Source: an uncultured Collinsella sp. (GTDB lineage Bacteria; Actinomycetota; Coriobacteriia; Coriobacteriales; Coriobacteriaceae). Taken from it: 17,484 nt of DNA. Of this stretch, positions 6,572 through 13,690 are shown piece after piece. How positions within the stretch are numbered: the stretch's first letter is position 1; each line of letters starts with the position of its first letter. Location of the stretch: assembly GCA_902475375.1 (NCBI GenBank), contig CABRZC010000038.1, positions 1 through 17,484 on the forward strand, written 5' to 3'. The position numbers and the translations under genes were made by a program. Below the pieces are notes generated by a model. That model was not told the DNA's origin and ran no database searches. It was given only the letters and a program-made list of their open reading frames with translations.

Positions 6572-9349
6572 ATGGCACAGGAATTCACTTTTACCGTTAA
6601 CGGCGTCGAGCACACGACGACCCAAAACAAACCGCTGCTGCGCTATCTGCGCGACGACCTGCACATTCACTCCGCCAAGGACGGCTGCTCCGAGGGTGCC
6701 TGCGGCACCTGCACCATCCATGTGGACGGTGCGGCCGTCAAGGCGTGCGTGCTGACCACCGCCCTTGCCGCCGGCCGTAACATCGTGACCGTCGAGGGCC
6801 TGCCCGAGGACGTGCGCGAGGCCTTTGTGTACGCCTTCGGCGCAGTGGGCGCCGTACAGTGCGGCTTTTGCATCCCCGGTATGGTCATGGCGGGTGCGGC
6901 GCTCATCGCCGAGGACCCCGAGCCCACCGAGGAGCAGATCAAGTACGCCATCCGCGGCAATGTCTGCCGTTGCACCGGCTACAAGAAGATTATCGAGGGC
7001 ATCTCGCTGGCAGCTGCGGTGCTCCGCGGCGAAAAGCAGATCGACGAGGACTTGGAGCGCGGCGATGACTACGGCGTGGGCAAGCGCGCCTTCCGCATCG
7101 ACGTGCGCAAGAAGGTGCTCGGCGAGGGCAAGTATCCCGACGACATCGACGAGCTCGACCAGCCGGGCCTGACCTATGCCAGTGCCGTGCGCTCCAAGTA
7201 TCCGCGCGCCCGTGTGCTCTCCATCGACACCTCCAAGGCCGAGGCCCTGCCCGGTGTGGTGGGCATCCTGCGCGCCGAGGACGTGCCGGTCAACCAGGTC
7301 GGCCACCTTATCCAGGACTGGGACGTCATGATCGCCCAGGGCGATATCACCCGCTGCGTGGGCGATGCCATCGTGCTGGTGGTTGCCGAGGACGAGGCGA
7401 CGCTCGAGAAGGCCAAGAAGCTCGTAAAGATCGATTACGAGCCGCTGGAGCCCGTGCGCAACATTGCCGAGGCCAGGGCCGCCGATGCCCCGCGCCTGCA
7501 CGACAGCTTCTTTGCCTTTGGCAACACGGTGGAGCTCAAGGACAACGTGTGTCAGAGCCGCCACGTGACGCGCGGCGACGCCGCCAAGGCGCTGGCCGAA
7601 AGCGCGTTCACCGTGACGCAGCGCTTTACCACGCCCTTTACCGAGCATGCCTTCTTGGAGCCCGAGTGCGCCGTCGCCTTCCCGTACAAGAACGGCGTCA
7701 AGGTGCAGTCGACCGACCAGGGTGCCTACGATACGCGCAAAGAGTGCGCCCACATGTTTGGCTGGGATAGCGAACCCGAGCGCGTGGTCGTCGAGACCAT
7801 GCTCGTGGGCGGCGGCTTTGGCGGCAAGGAGGACGTGTCCATCCAGCACCTGGCCGCGCTTGCTGCCTATAAGTTCCAGCGTCCCGTGAAGTGCAAGCTC
7901 ACGCGTGCCGAGTCGCTCGCGTTCCATCCCAAGCGCCACGCCATGGACGGCACCTTTACGCTGGGCTGCGACGCCGAGGGCAACTTTACTGGCCTAGACT
8001 GCGAGATCAACTTTGATACCGGCGCCTACGCGTCGCTGTGCGGTCCGGTGCTCGAGCGCGCCTGTACGCATGCCGTCGGCCCCTACAAGTACCAGAACAC
8101 CGACATTCGCGGCTTTGGCTACTACACCAACAACCCGCCCGCCGGCGCGTACCGCGGCTTTGGCGTTTGCCAGTCCGAGTTTGCGCTCGAGAGCCTGATC
8201 GACCTGCTGGCCGAGAAGGTCGGCCTGGATCCGTGGGAGATCCGCTACCGTAACGCCATCGAGCCGGGCGAGGTTCTGCCCAACGGCCAGATTGCCGACT
8301 GCTCCACGGCGCTTAAGGAGACGCTGCTCGAGGTCAAGGATGCCTACTACGCGCATCCCGGACACGCCGGCATTGCCTGCGCCATGAAGAACGCCGGCGT
8401 GGGCGTGGGCCTGCCCGATGCCGGTCGCTGCAAGATTCGCGTCGAGGATGGCCACGCCGTGGTCTACGCCGCCACGTCCGACATCGGCCAGGGCTGCAAC
8501 ACGGTCTTTTTGCAGGACGTTGCCGAGGCCTGCGGTCTGCCGCTGAGCTGCATTGCCAATGGCGAGTGCTCCACCGAAAACGCTCCCGACTCCGGCACCA
8601 CGTCTGGCTCGCGTCAGACGGTCGTGACCGGCGAGGCTGTGCGCGGTGCCGCCTTCTTGCTGCGCGATGCCATGCTTGACGTCGAGGCCGACAAGCCCGC
8701 ACCTGCCGCCCCGGTGAGCGCGCATGGCGACGGCGTCAAGATCGAGTACGACGACGGTCGCGCCTATCAGCTGCGCGCACAGGAACTCGTCGCCGGCCAG
8801 GGCATGCATCCCCAGGATCCCGCGACCGCCATCAAGGCGCTCGAGGGATGCGAGTTTGGCTACGTGTATCTGGAGCCGACCGACAAGCTGGGCGCCGACG
8901 TTCCCAACCCCAAGAGCCACATCTGCTACGGCTTTGCCACGCATGTGGTCATTTTGGATGATGACGGCCGCGTGAGCGAGGTCTATGCCGCGCACGATTC
9001 CGGCAAGGTAGTCAACCCCATCTCCATCCAGGGTCAGATCGAAGGCGGCGTGCTCATGGGTATGGGCTATGCGCTTACCGAGGACTGGCCGCTCAAGGAC
9101 TGCGTACCCCAGGCAAGGTACGGTACGCTCGGGCTGTTCCGTGCGCCCGAGATTCCGAATATCCACGCCATCTACGTGGAGAAGGACGAGCTGTTGCCCG
9201 TGGCATACGGCGGCAAGGGCATCGGCGAGATCGCAACGATTCCCACGGCGCCCGCCGTGCAGAACGCCTATCGCGCGTTTGACGGCAAGCTGCGTCCGGA
9301 TCTGCCCATGGTGGATACGCCGTACAGCCGCGCCCGTCACCGCGGCTAG
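6572..9349 (+). CDS. xdhD: Selenium-dependent xanthine dehydrogenase-like molybdenum hydroxylase
   Basis: This hydroxylates a purine-type heterocycle (xanthine/hypoxanthine-like) using a molybdopterin cofactor. By family it is expected to carry a labile selenium ligand rather than selenocysteine. The 925-residue protein fuses a 2Fe-2S domain to the molybdenum subunit, as in E. coli XdhD. The plant-type cluster is C39/C44/C47/C59 and the second cluster C97/C100/C132/C134 (CGFC ... VCRC). Cofactor motifs GGGFGGKED (413-421) and GAYRGFG (525-531) are clear, as is SGTTSGSRQTV. GKGIGE places the presumed catalytic glutamate at E886. The start is supported by AGAAGGGA 6 nt upstream of ATG 6572. It is the last gene of the operon. 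No FAD domain is present, so electrons must leave to a partner, probably the adjacent ferredoxin and YgfK. The exact substrate is not shown by sequence. Confidence 0.92.
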   Translation: MAQEFTFTVNGVEHTTTQNKPLLRYLRDDLHIHSAKDGCSEGACGTCTIHVDGAAVKACVLTTALAAGRNIVTVEGLPEDVREAFVYAFGAVGAVQCGFCIPGMVMAGAALIAEDPEPTEEQIKYAIRGNVCRCTGYKKIIEGISLAAAVLRGEKQIDEDLERGDDYGVGKRAFRIDVRKKVLGEGKYPDDIDELDQPGLTYASAVRSKYPRARVLSIDTSKAEALPGVVGILRAEDVPVNQVGHLIQDWDVMIAQGDITRCVGDAIVLVVAEDEATLEKAKKLVKIDYEPLEPVRNIAEARAADAPRLHDSFFAFGNTVELKDNVCQSRHVTRGDAAKALAESAFTVTQRFTTPFTEHAFLEPECAVAFPYKNGVKVQSTDQGAYDTRKECAHMFGWDSEPERVVVETMLVGGGFGGKEDVSIQHLAALAAYKFQRPVKCKLTRAESLAFHPKRHAMDGTFTLGCDAEGNFTGLDCEINFDTGAYASLCGPVLERACTHAVGPYKYQNTDIRGFGYYTNNPPAGAYRGFGVCQSEFALESLIDLLAEKVGLDPWEIRYRNAIEPGEVLPNGQIADCSTALKETLLEVKDAYYAHPGHAGIACAMKNAGVGVGLPDAGRCKIRVEDGHAVVYAATSDIGQGCNTVFLQDVAEACGLPLSCIANGECSTENAPDSGTTSGSRQTVVTGEAVRGAAFLLRDAMLDVEADKPAPAAPVSAHGDGVKIEYDDGRAYQLRAQELVAGQGMHPQDPATAIKALEGCEFGYVYLEPTDKLGADVPNPKSHICYGFATHVVILDDDGRVSEVYAAHDSGKVVNPISIQGQIEGGVLMGMGYALTEDWPLKDCVPQARYGTLGLFRAPEIPNIHAIYVEKDELLPVAYGGKGIGEIATIPTAPAVQNAYRAFDGKLRPDLPMVDTPYSRARHRG

Positions 9350-9353
9350 GGTA

Positions 9354-9391
9354 GAGCGCGTACGGCCATTGCTAACGGGCCGTTCGCGCTC
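9354..9391. other. 14-bp imperfect inverted repeat after operon
   Basis: GAGCGCGTACGGCC (9354-9367) pairs with GGCCGTTCGCGCTC (9378-9391) with one mismatch and a 10-nt loop. It starts 5 nt after the stop of the molybdenum hydroxylase and precedes the T-tailed terminator. No T-run follows, so it probably protects the 3' end or backs up termination. Confidence 0.6.
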
Positions 9392-9418
9392 AGCATCAAC
9401 TACATACGCTGCACCTTT

Positions 9419-9454
9419 GGCCCTGGCTCCATCGCGAGCCGGGGCCTTTTGTTT
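9419..9454 (+). terminator. Rho-independent terminator of purine operon
   Basis: An 11-bp stem (GGCCCTGGCTC at 9419-9429, GAGCCGGGGCC at 9436-9446, one T-G wobble) with a 6-nt loop is followed directly by TTTTGTTT. It lies 70 nt after the last operon stop codon, in the right orientation, and marks the end of the co-directional gene set. Confidence 0.85.
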
Positions 9455-9469
9455 GGAGCGCCTCCGCAT

Positions 9470-9925
9470 GCGGAAGCTGCGTCCCAGATTTCGGCTCCAG
9501 AATGGGACGTACTTTCCGGAACGGCTCTCAAGCGGAAATTGCATCCCGGAATCAGGCCTCAGAACGGGACACGCTTTCCGGCGGAGGCCTCAAGCGGAAG
9601 CTGTGCCCCAGAATCGAGCCCCAGAGTGGGACGTACTTTCCGGATCGGCCTTCAAGCGGAAACTGCGTCCCGGAATCGCTGCTCAGAATGGGATGTATTT
9701 TCCTCCTGAGCCTCTGACGGAAACTGCATCCCGGAATTCGGCTCCAGAGTGGGACACGTTTTCCGGAACAGCTCTCAAGCGGAAGCTGCGTCCCGTTCTG
9801 AGGCTTGATTCCGGGACACGCTTTCCGCTGGCCCGCCATCCGGAAAGCGTGTCTCGTTTTGAGCGTCCAGACTGGGACGCGCTTTCCGTTGGCGTGGCCG
9901 TTGGGAAAACGCGGCCCAGATAGGG
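9470..9925. repeat. Repeat array A: degenerate 62-bp hairpin-forming tandem repeat
   Basis: Units begin at about 9470, 9532, 9594, 9656, 9717, 9779 and 9841, with a decayed half unit from about 9901. The spacing is 61-62 bp. Each unit has a left arm like GCGGAAACTGCGTCCCGGA, a variable middle ending CTCAGAAT, and a right arm like GGGACGCGCTTTCCGG. The arms are partly complementary (GGAAA/TTTCC, GTCCC/GGGAC), so each unit can fold as a hairpin. The period is not a multiple of three, and the reading frames crossing the array are artefacts. The same family recurs at 11254-11624 and 13210-13515. The array fills the gap between the operon terminator and the 3' end of the AbiEi-like gene. Confidence 0.85.
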
Positions 9926-9959
9926 GGATGCGATTCGGCGATGCGCGGCCTAGCGGCTC

Positions 9960-10958
9960 CTACAGCTCCACGTCGTTGAGCCATGTCGGTAGCGCGGTCT
10001 GCCGGATGCCTGCCGTCTGCAGCTTTTTGGCGAGCATTCCTGCCGAGCGGACCTCGTTCATGGTAAAGCGCAGCAGAGGGTGACCGTAGAGCGATAGGTG
10101 CGCCTCGCGCTGTCGTTCGGCAACGAGCGCCTCGGCGGTGGTGCGTCCGGCCAGCATGGTCTGGTCGGTATATTTGATGAGCCCGTCGAGCTCGCCCAGC
10201 GTGAGTTCCCGCGTCTGGCGCTCCCAGGCAAAGTCCGTTCGTATGGGCTTGGCCGAATCGAAGGGGTCCGTCAGCTCGTATTGAAGCCAGTCGGGCGCAA
10301 AGCCCGTCTCGATCATGACGGCTCGGGCGACCGATTCTCCACCGCTCTCGGCGCGGGCGTCGGCATATCGAAGTGTCGTGAGGGCAGTGCGAATCGCGCG
10401 ACCATTGCGGGCGGTCGCTCGTTGTTCGACGGCCTCCATCAACTGCTCTCGCGTAAGGCCGAGCTTTGAGATCGCCGAATCGGCAATGGGCATGCCGTCT
10501 GCAAAGCCAGTTTGCAGCAGGCAATCTGTAGCCGTTTGGATGGGCGGCGTTACTGATGTGCCGGATAGACGGATTGCTCCGGCCGGCTCGATCTGATGCC
10601 GCTGAATATGCGCGCCCGGGCGAGCCGACGGCTTTGTCGAGCTACAGACATGCACAACGTTCAGATGTCGCCACGAGACCTCGAGCCCCAGCAGGCAGGC
10701 GGCCGAAAACGAGCAGAACGTCCAATCGGGGTGGATGATCGCAAGGGCGCGGAGGATTTCGCAATGGCGTTGCGCTCGGTTGAGTTCATCCCAGCGCGTT
10801 TTTCGCGCAAACAACCCCGGCATGGGCGAGACAACCGTGCCGCCGGTGCGCCGAAGGAGCGCTTTTCGGATCGCCGCGCTCGGGGGAATCAGACAGCGCC
10901 CCTCTTGTTCGGCTTGGTTCAACAGCTGGTCGATGAGTTGGTCATTGCAATGGGTCAT
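9960..10958 (-). CDS. AbiEi-like protein with PD-(D/E)XK-like C-terminal domain
   Basis: This is a 332-residue single-gene unit on the - strand. AAAGGAGG lies 9 nt upstream of ATG at 10958, an excellent ribosome binding site. The overall layout resembles actinobacterial proteins annotated as type IV toxin-antitoxin AbiEi-family or DUF559-like. A helical/wHTH-like N-terminal part (about 20-100) contains LLRRTGGTVVSPMPGLFAR. The C-terminal part resembles a Vsr/PD-(D/E)XK nuclease core: GGES (E208), RTDFAW (D242), GELDGLIKY (E256, D258, K262) and a final ERQREAHLSLYG ... LRF segment. No AbiEii-type toxin gene is adjacent, so a classical pair is not present. It could be a regulator, a nuclease-related defence protein or a domesticated remnant. 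It is flanked on both sides by 62-bp repeat arrays. The function is inferred from motif pattern only. Confidence 0.72.
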   Translation of the reverse strand: MTHCNDQLIDQLLNQAEQEGRCLIPPSAAIRKALLRRTGGTVVSPMPGLFARKTRWDELNRAQRHCEILRALAIIHPDWTFCSFSAACLLGLEVSWRHLNVVHVCSSTKPSARPGAHIQRHQIEPAGAIRLSGTSVTPPIQTATDCLLQTGFADGMPIADSAISKLGLTREQLMEAVEQRATARNGRAIRTALTTLRYADARAESGGESVARAVMIETGFAPDWLQYELTDPFDSAKPIRTDFAWERQTRELTLGELDGLIKYTDQTMLAGRTTAEALVAERQREAHLSLYGHPLLRFTMNEVRSAGMLAKKLQTAGIRQTALPTWLNDVEL

Positions 10959-11013
10959 GAGCTACCGCCTCCTTTTGGGTAGCAAAAACGTATCAGCTGG
11001 AACTTGCCGCTCA

Positions 11014-11035
11014 GCTGACCAAAAGCTGACCAAAA
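11014..11035. repeat. Perfect tandem 11-bp repeat upstream of AbiEi-like gene
   Basis: GCTGACCAAAA occurs twice head to tail (11014-11024, 11025-11035), 56 bp upstream of the - strand start at 10958. On that strand it reads TTTTGGTCAGC twice. CAGCTG also occurs at 10994-10999 and 11012-11017. The position fits an operator for the AbiEi-like gene, but I could not define a convincing -35/-10 pair. The rest of 11036-11253 holds no gene I recognise, only a CTTTTTTGAAAAAAG palindrome (11157-11171) and a short ACCGT/ACGGT inverted repeat (11107-11118). Confidence 0.5.
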
Positions 11036-11253
11036 TCTAACCATGCAGGTAGATGGCCTGTTTTCGGCGACATTTTTACATCCGAATCGGCGGGCGGTAA
11101 TCGGCGACCGTGAACGGTAGCTAGATATGAAGTCTTGGTAAGTTTCGGGACGTGTACTTTTTTGAAAAAAGAGCATTCTATCTGCTGTTTTGTGTTTCTG
11201 GATCGCATATTTGAAGGCAGGTGATAAGGGCGGCGGATCGTCGCCTTGTACCT

Positions 11254-11624
11254 GAGGAAACCGTGACCCGGAATTGCCGCTCGGAACGGGACAAGCTTTC
11301 CGGAACAGCCCTCAACTGGAAACTGTGACCCAGATTTTGGCCCCAGGGCGGGATGCCGTTTCCAGATCGGGCCTCAAACGGAAATTGCATCCCGGAATGA
11401 GCGCTCAGAGCGGGATGAACTTTCCCAACGGGGCTGCAGGCGGAAATTGCGTCCCGGATTCGACGTTCAGAATGGGATGCATTTTCCGGTAGAAGCTTCA
11501 GCGGAAAATATATCCCAGAATTCAGGCTCAGAACGGGACGCGCTTTCCGGATGGTATGTTTGGCGGAAACTACGGCCCAGTTTTTGGCTCCAGAACGGGA
11601 CACATTTTCCGGAACGGTTCACGT
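11254..11624. repeat. Repeat array B: 62-bp hairpin-forming tandem repeat
   Basis: Six units begin at about 11254, 11316, 11378, 11440, 11501 and 11563 (spacing 61-62 bp). They share the array A pattern: GCGGAAA, then a GTCCC-like element, CTCAGAA, GGGA and TTTCCGG. Units differ from one another by many substitutions but keep the complementary arms. The array lies between the AbiEi-like gene, whose start is 296 bp away, and the palindrome ahead of the ATPase gene. Confidence 0.85.
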
Positions 11625-11656
11625 GCGGTGGTATACCGCCCTTTTGCGTGCGCCGC

Positions 11657-11686
11657 TTGTCGAATTACGTTATAGCTAGCTATATT
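11657..11686 (+). promoter_or_regulatory. Candidate promoter of the ATPase gene
   Basis: TTGTCG (11657-11662), an 18-bp spacer and TATATT (11681-11686) resemble a sigma70 promoter. The -10 lies inside the left arm of the large palindrome, so a protein bound there would block transcription. A TATAAT also occurs at 11696-11701 in the right arm and on the opposite strand of the left arm, so the exact promoter, and whether it is bidirectional, is uncertain. Confidence 0.4.
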
Positions 11687-11720
11687 ATAGGAAGGTATAA
11701 TATAGCTAGCTATAACGTAA
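11665..11720. promoter_or_regulatory. 56-bp perfect palindrome upstream of ATPase gene
   Basis: Two 25-bp arms (11665-11689, 11696-11720) are exact inverted copies around a 6-nt centre GGAAGG. Each arm itself contains the 14-bp palindrome TATAGCTAGCTATA. The right arm abuts the ribosome binding site GGGAAGG (11721-11727), so the arm-plus-GGAAGG pattern is nearly duplicated. The AT-rich composition contrasts sharply with the GC-rich surroundings. It is best read as an operator, probably for autoregulation of the ATPase. If transcribed whole, it would instead form a 25-bp hairpin touching the ribosome binding site. Confidence 0.75.
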
Positions 11721-11735
11721 GGGAAGGATGGCCCT

Positions 11736-13115
11736 ATGTTTATCGGAAGAACAGCGGAAATGTCCGAGCTCAATCGACTGTATGGCACGGGCTCCTTTGA
11801 GATGCCTGTGATTTACGGCCGCCGTCGTGTGGGTAAAACGCGCCTTATCACAGAGTTCATCCAAGGCAAGAAGGCTATTTACTTTCAAGCTCGTCGTACC
11901 AATGCGGAGGCAAACCTGCACGGCTTTAGCCAGGCGATACTCGCGGGTTCGGTTGGTGCTGCAGGCGTGTCGTTTCGTAGTTTTGACGAGGCGTTCGATG
12001 CATTGGCTACCATGGCTCGCACGGAACGTTTGATTGTCGTGATCGACGAGTATCCTTATCTCGCCCAATCGAATCCCGAGATCAGCTCGTTGCTGCAAGA
12101 CAAGATCGATCACTTGTACAAAGAGACCAAGCTTATGCTTATCCTGTGCGGGTCGTCGCTTTCGTTTATGGAAGAGCAGGTGTTGGGCTACGAGAGTCCG
12201 CTATACGGTAGGCGTACGGCCCAGTTTAAGATCATGCCGCTCGATTTTACGACGACCCTCGGCCTGTGGCAGAGCATGGGTCGCGAAGATGCTGCGGTTT
12301 GCTATGGCATGACGGGCGGCATTCCTGCATATATCGAGAAAGTCGATCCTGCCGCACCGCTCAAGGACAACATCAAACGTCTTTTTCTTACGCCTACGGG
12401 CTATCTCTTTGAGGAGCCAAGTAACCTGCTATTGCAAGAGTGCCGCAATCCCGAGCAATATGATGCGATCGTGCAAGCAATTGCTCAGGGGCGCTCGAAG
12501 ATCTCGGAGATTGCGAGCTCTACGGGAATCCCTGCGAGCAACGTAAAGAGCTATGTGGATAAGCTGGCGTCGCTTGGGATTGTCGAGCGCGAGCTGCCCC
12601 TAAACGAGACGAGCAATAAGCGAGCCGTGTATCTGCTGAGCGACCAGATGTTTAGGTTCTGGTATATGTTTGTTCCGCAGAACATCGGGCTGATTCAAAA
12701 CGATATGGCCGAGATGGCGTATAAGCGCATTGAGCCGCACGTATCGGATTACATGGGTACGGTCTTTGAGCTTATATGCAGGCAGTATGTGTACGAACTC
12801 GCGCGGGCGGGCAAGCTCGATGTGGTTCCGGCGAGCGTCGGGCGCTGGTGGGGGACGGATAATCGCACGCATACGCAGGAAGAAATCGACTTGATTGTTG
12901 ACGATGGCGAGGGCACTGCACTGTTTGCGGAATGCAAATGGCGTAATGAACCGGTGGGCGAAGACGTGCTGCAAAAGCTCGTGCACCGAAGCGAGCTCTT
13001 TAGGCGGCAACGAAAAAGCTATGCGCTTTTCTCAAAAAGCGGCTTTACGCAGGGATGTCGGGATGCCGCGGAGAGTAGGGGAGACGTCAAGCTGATCTCG
13101 TTTGCCGAGATGTGA
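11736..13115 (+). CDS. AAA/STAND-type ATPase with DUF234 nuclease-like C-terminus
   Basis: This is a 459-residue protein of the ATPase_2/DUF234 type. Walker A is GRRRVGKT (28-35), Walker B is LIVVIDEYPYL (D104, E105), and ILCGSS (136-141) fits a sensor-1 strand. A winged-helix segment spans about 250-290 (SKISEIASSTGIPASNVKSY). The C-terminal DUF234 part resembles a PD-(D/E)XK fold with FE (E345), EEIDLIV (D385) and AECKW (E399, K401). The start at 11736 follows GGGAAGG with 8-nt spacing. The gene stands alone. Its codon use is less GC-biased than that of the purine operon, which suggests transfer. Members of this family are common in archaea and anaerobic bacteria; their role is unproven, with mobile-element or defence-like functions suggested. 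Here it sits between two repeat arrays behind a large palindrome. Confidence 0.85.
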   Translation: MFIGRTAEMSELNRLYGTGSFEMPVIYGRRRVGKTRLITEFIQGKKAIYFQARRTNAEANLHGFSQAILAGSVGAAGVSFRSFDEAFDALATMARTERLIVVIDEYPYLAQSNPEISSLLQDKIDHLYKETKLMLILCGSSLSFMEEQVLGYESPLYGRRTAQFKIMPLDFTTTLGLWQSMGREDAAVCYGMTGGIPAYIEKVDPAAPLKDNIKRLFLTPTGYLFEEPSNLLLQECRNPEQYDAIVQAIAQGRSKISEIASSTGIPASNVKSYVDKLASLGIVERELPLNETSNKRAVYLLSDQMFRFWYMFVPQNIGLIQNDMAEMAYKRIEPHVSDYMGTVFELICRQYVYELARAGKLDVVPASVGRWWGTDNRTHTQEEIDLIVDDGEGTALFAECKWRNEPVGEDVLQKLVHRSELFRRQRKSYALFSKSGFTQGCRDAAESRGDVKLISFAEM

Positions 13116-13209
13116 GGGCGGGGTAGCTCTGCTCGAGGGCAAGAGCCTGTCCTCGACTTGCTGGAATGGGGCCCCTTCTTTTGTCGTGTTGGCTGCCGGC
13201 GGAATGTCG

Positions 13210-13515
13210 GCGGAAACTGTGTCCCGGATTTCGGCCCCAGAGTGGGATGCCGTTTCCGGATCGGCCTTCAAGCGGAAGCTGCGTCCCGGATTCTGGCTCC
13301 AGAGTGGGATGCCGTTTCCGGTTGAGGTCTCTGGCAGAAGCTGTATCCCGGAATCGAGCTTCAGAGTGGGACGTGCTTTCCCGTCAGGAGCTCAAGTGGA
13401 AACTACGTCCCGGATTCAAGCCTCGGAATGGGACGTGCTTTCCGGAAGGGCTTCAAGCGGAAACTGTGTCCCAGAATCGACATGGCTTCAAGTGGAAAGC
13501 GCGTCTTAGAATACC
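13210..13515. repeat. Repeat array C: 62-bp hairpin-forming tandem repeat, decayed at 3' end
   Basis: Units begin at about 13210, 13272, 13334, 13396 and 13458, all 62 bp apart. The fifth is cut after 34 bp and followed by a half unit from 13492 (GTGGAAAGCGCGTC). The pattern is the same as in arrays A and B. The array ends directly against a fragment of a broken protein gene. The 94 bp between the ATPase stop and the array hold nothing I recognise beyond a weak TCGAGG/CCTCGA inverted repeat. Confidence 0.85.
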
Positions 13516-13614
13516 GCGCCGGCGTTTTTGGCGATTGTGGTGGGCAAGGGGAGCATCGCCTACACGCGCGACGACGGCGTGGCGGTGATCCCCATGGCGG
13601 CACTTGGGGCGTAG
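13510..13614 (+). pseudogene. C-terminal remnant of an ATPase-like (DUF4143-type) protein
   Basis: A 34-codon open stretch follows an in-frame TAG (13507-13509) and ends with TAG at 13612-13614. It contains VVGKGSIAYTRDDGVAVIPM. The pattern Y-x-R-x-DGV-x-V-x-P resembles the last strands of AAA_14/DUF4143 ATPases. No start codon or N-terminal part is present, and the sequence runs straight out of repeat array C. It therefore looks like the surviving tail of a gene removed by recombination or deletion at the array. The family assignment is from pattern memory and tentative. Confidence 0.35.
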
Positions 13615-13655
13615 TGGTTTTGCGGGGCGTCGGGCTTCCTTTACCGAAAATCCAT

Positions 13656-13684
13656 TTGGTAAACCAGATGCTCGCGGATAGAAT
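13656..13684 (+). promoter_or_regulatory. Sigma70-type promoter for candidate small RNA
   Basis: TTGGTA (13656-13661), a spacer of exactly 17 bp and TAGAAT (13679-13684) form a good match to a housekeeping promoter. Transcription would start near 13691. No conventional gene follows for almost 400 bp, but an intrinsic terminator lies about 200 bp downstream. Confidence 0.55.
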
Positions 13685-13690
13685 ATAGTC

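Noticed and set aside
6044..9544. Two long - strand open frames opposite the ferredoxin and molybdenum hydroxylase genes, and a similar one opposite ssnA (1438-2754)
   Set aside because: Same antisense artefact: no ribosome binding site, no domain, and the sense strand is unambiguous.
9069..9923. Long open frames running through array A, and similar ones in arrays B and C, giving peptides rich in NGTxFPE-like repeats
   Set aside because: They arise from stop-poor repeat units read in several frames and both strands, have no ribosome binding sites, and partly overlap the 3' end of the molybdenum hydroxylase gene.
9470..9925. Possible CRISPR array, suggested by regularly spaced repeats
   Set aside because: The whole 62-bp unit is repeated with scattered substitutions. 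There is no identical repeat alternating with unique spacers, and no cas gene is in the window.
10955..11208. Short - strand frames between the AbiEi-like gene and array B
   Set aside because: No recognisable domain or ribosome binding site, and they overlap the control region of the AbiEi-like gene.
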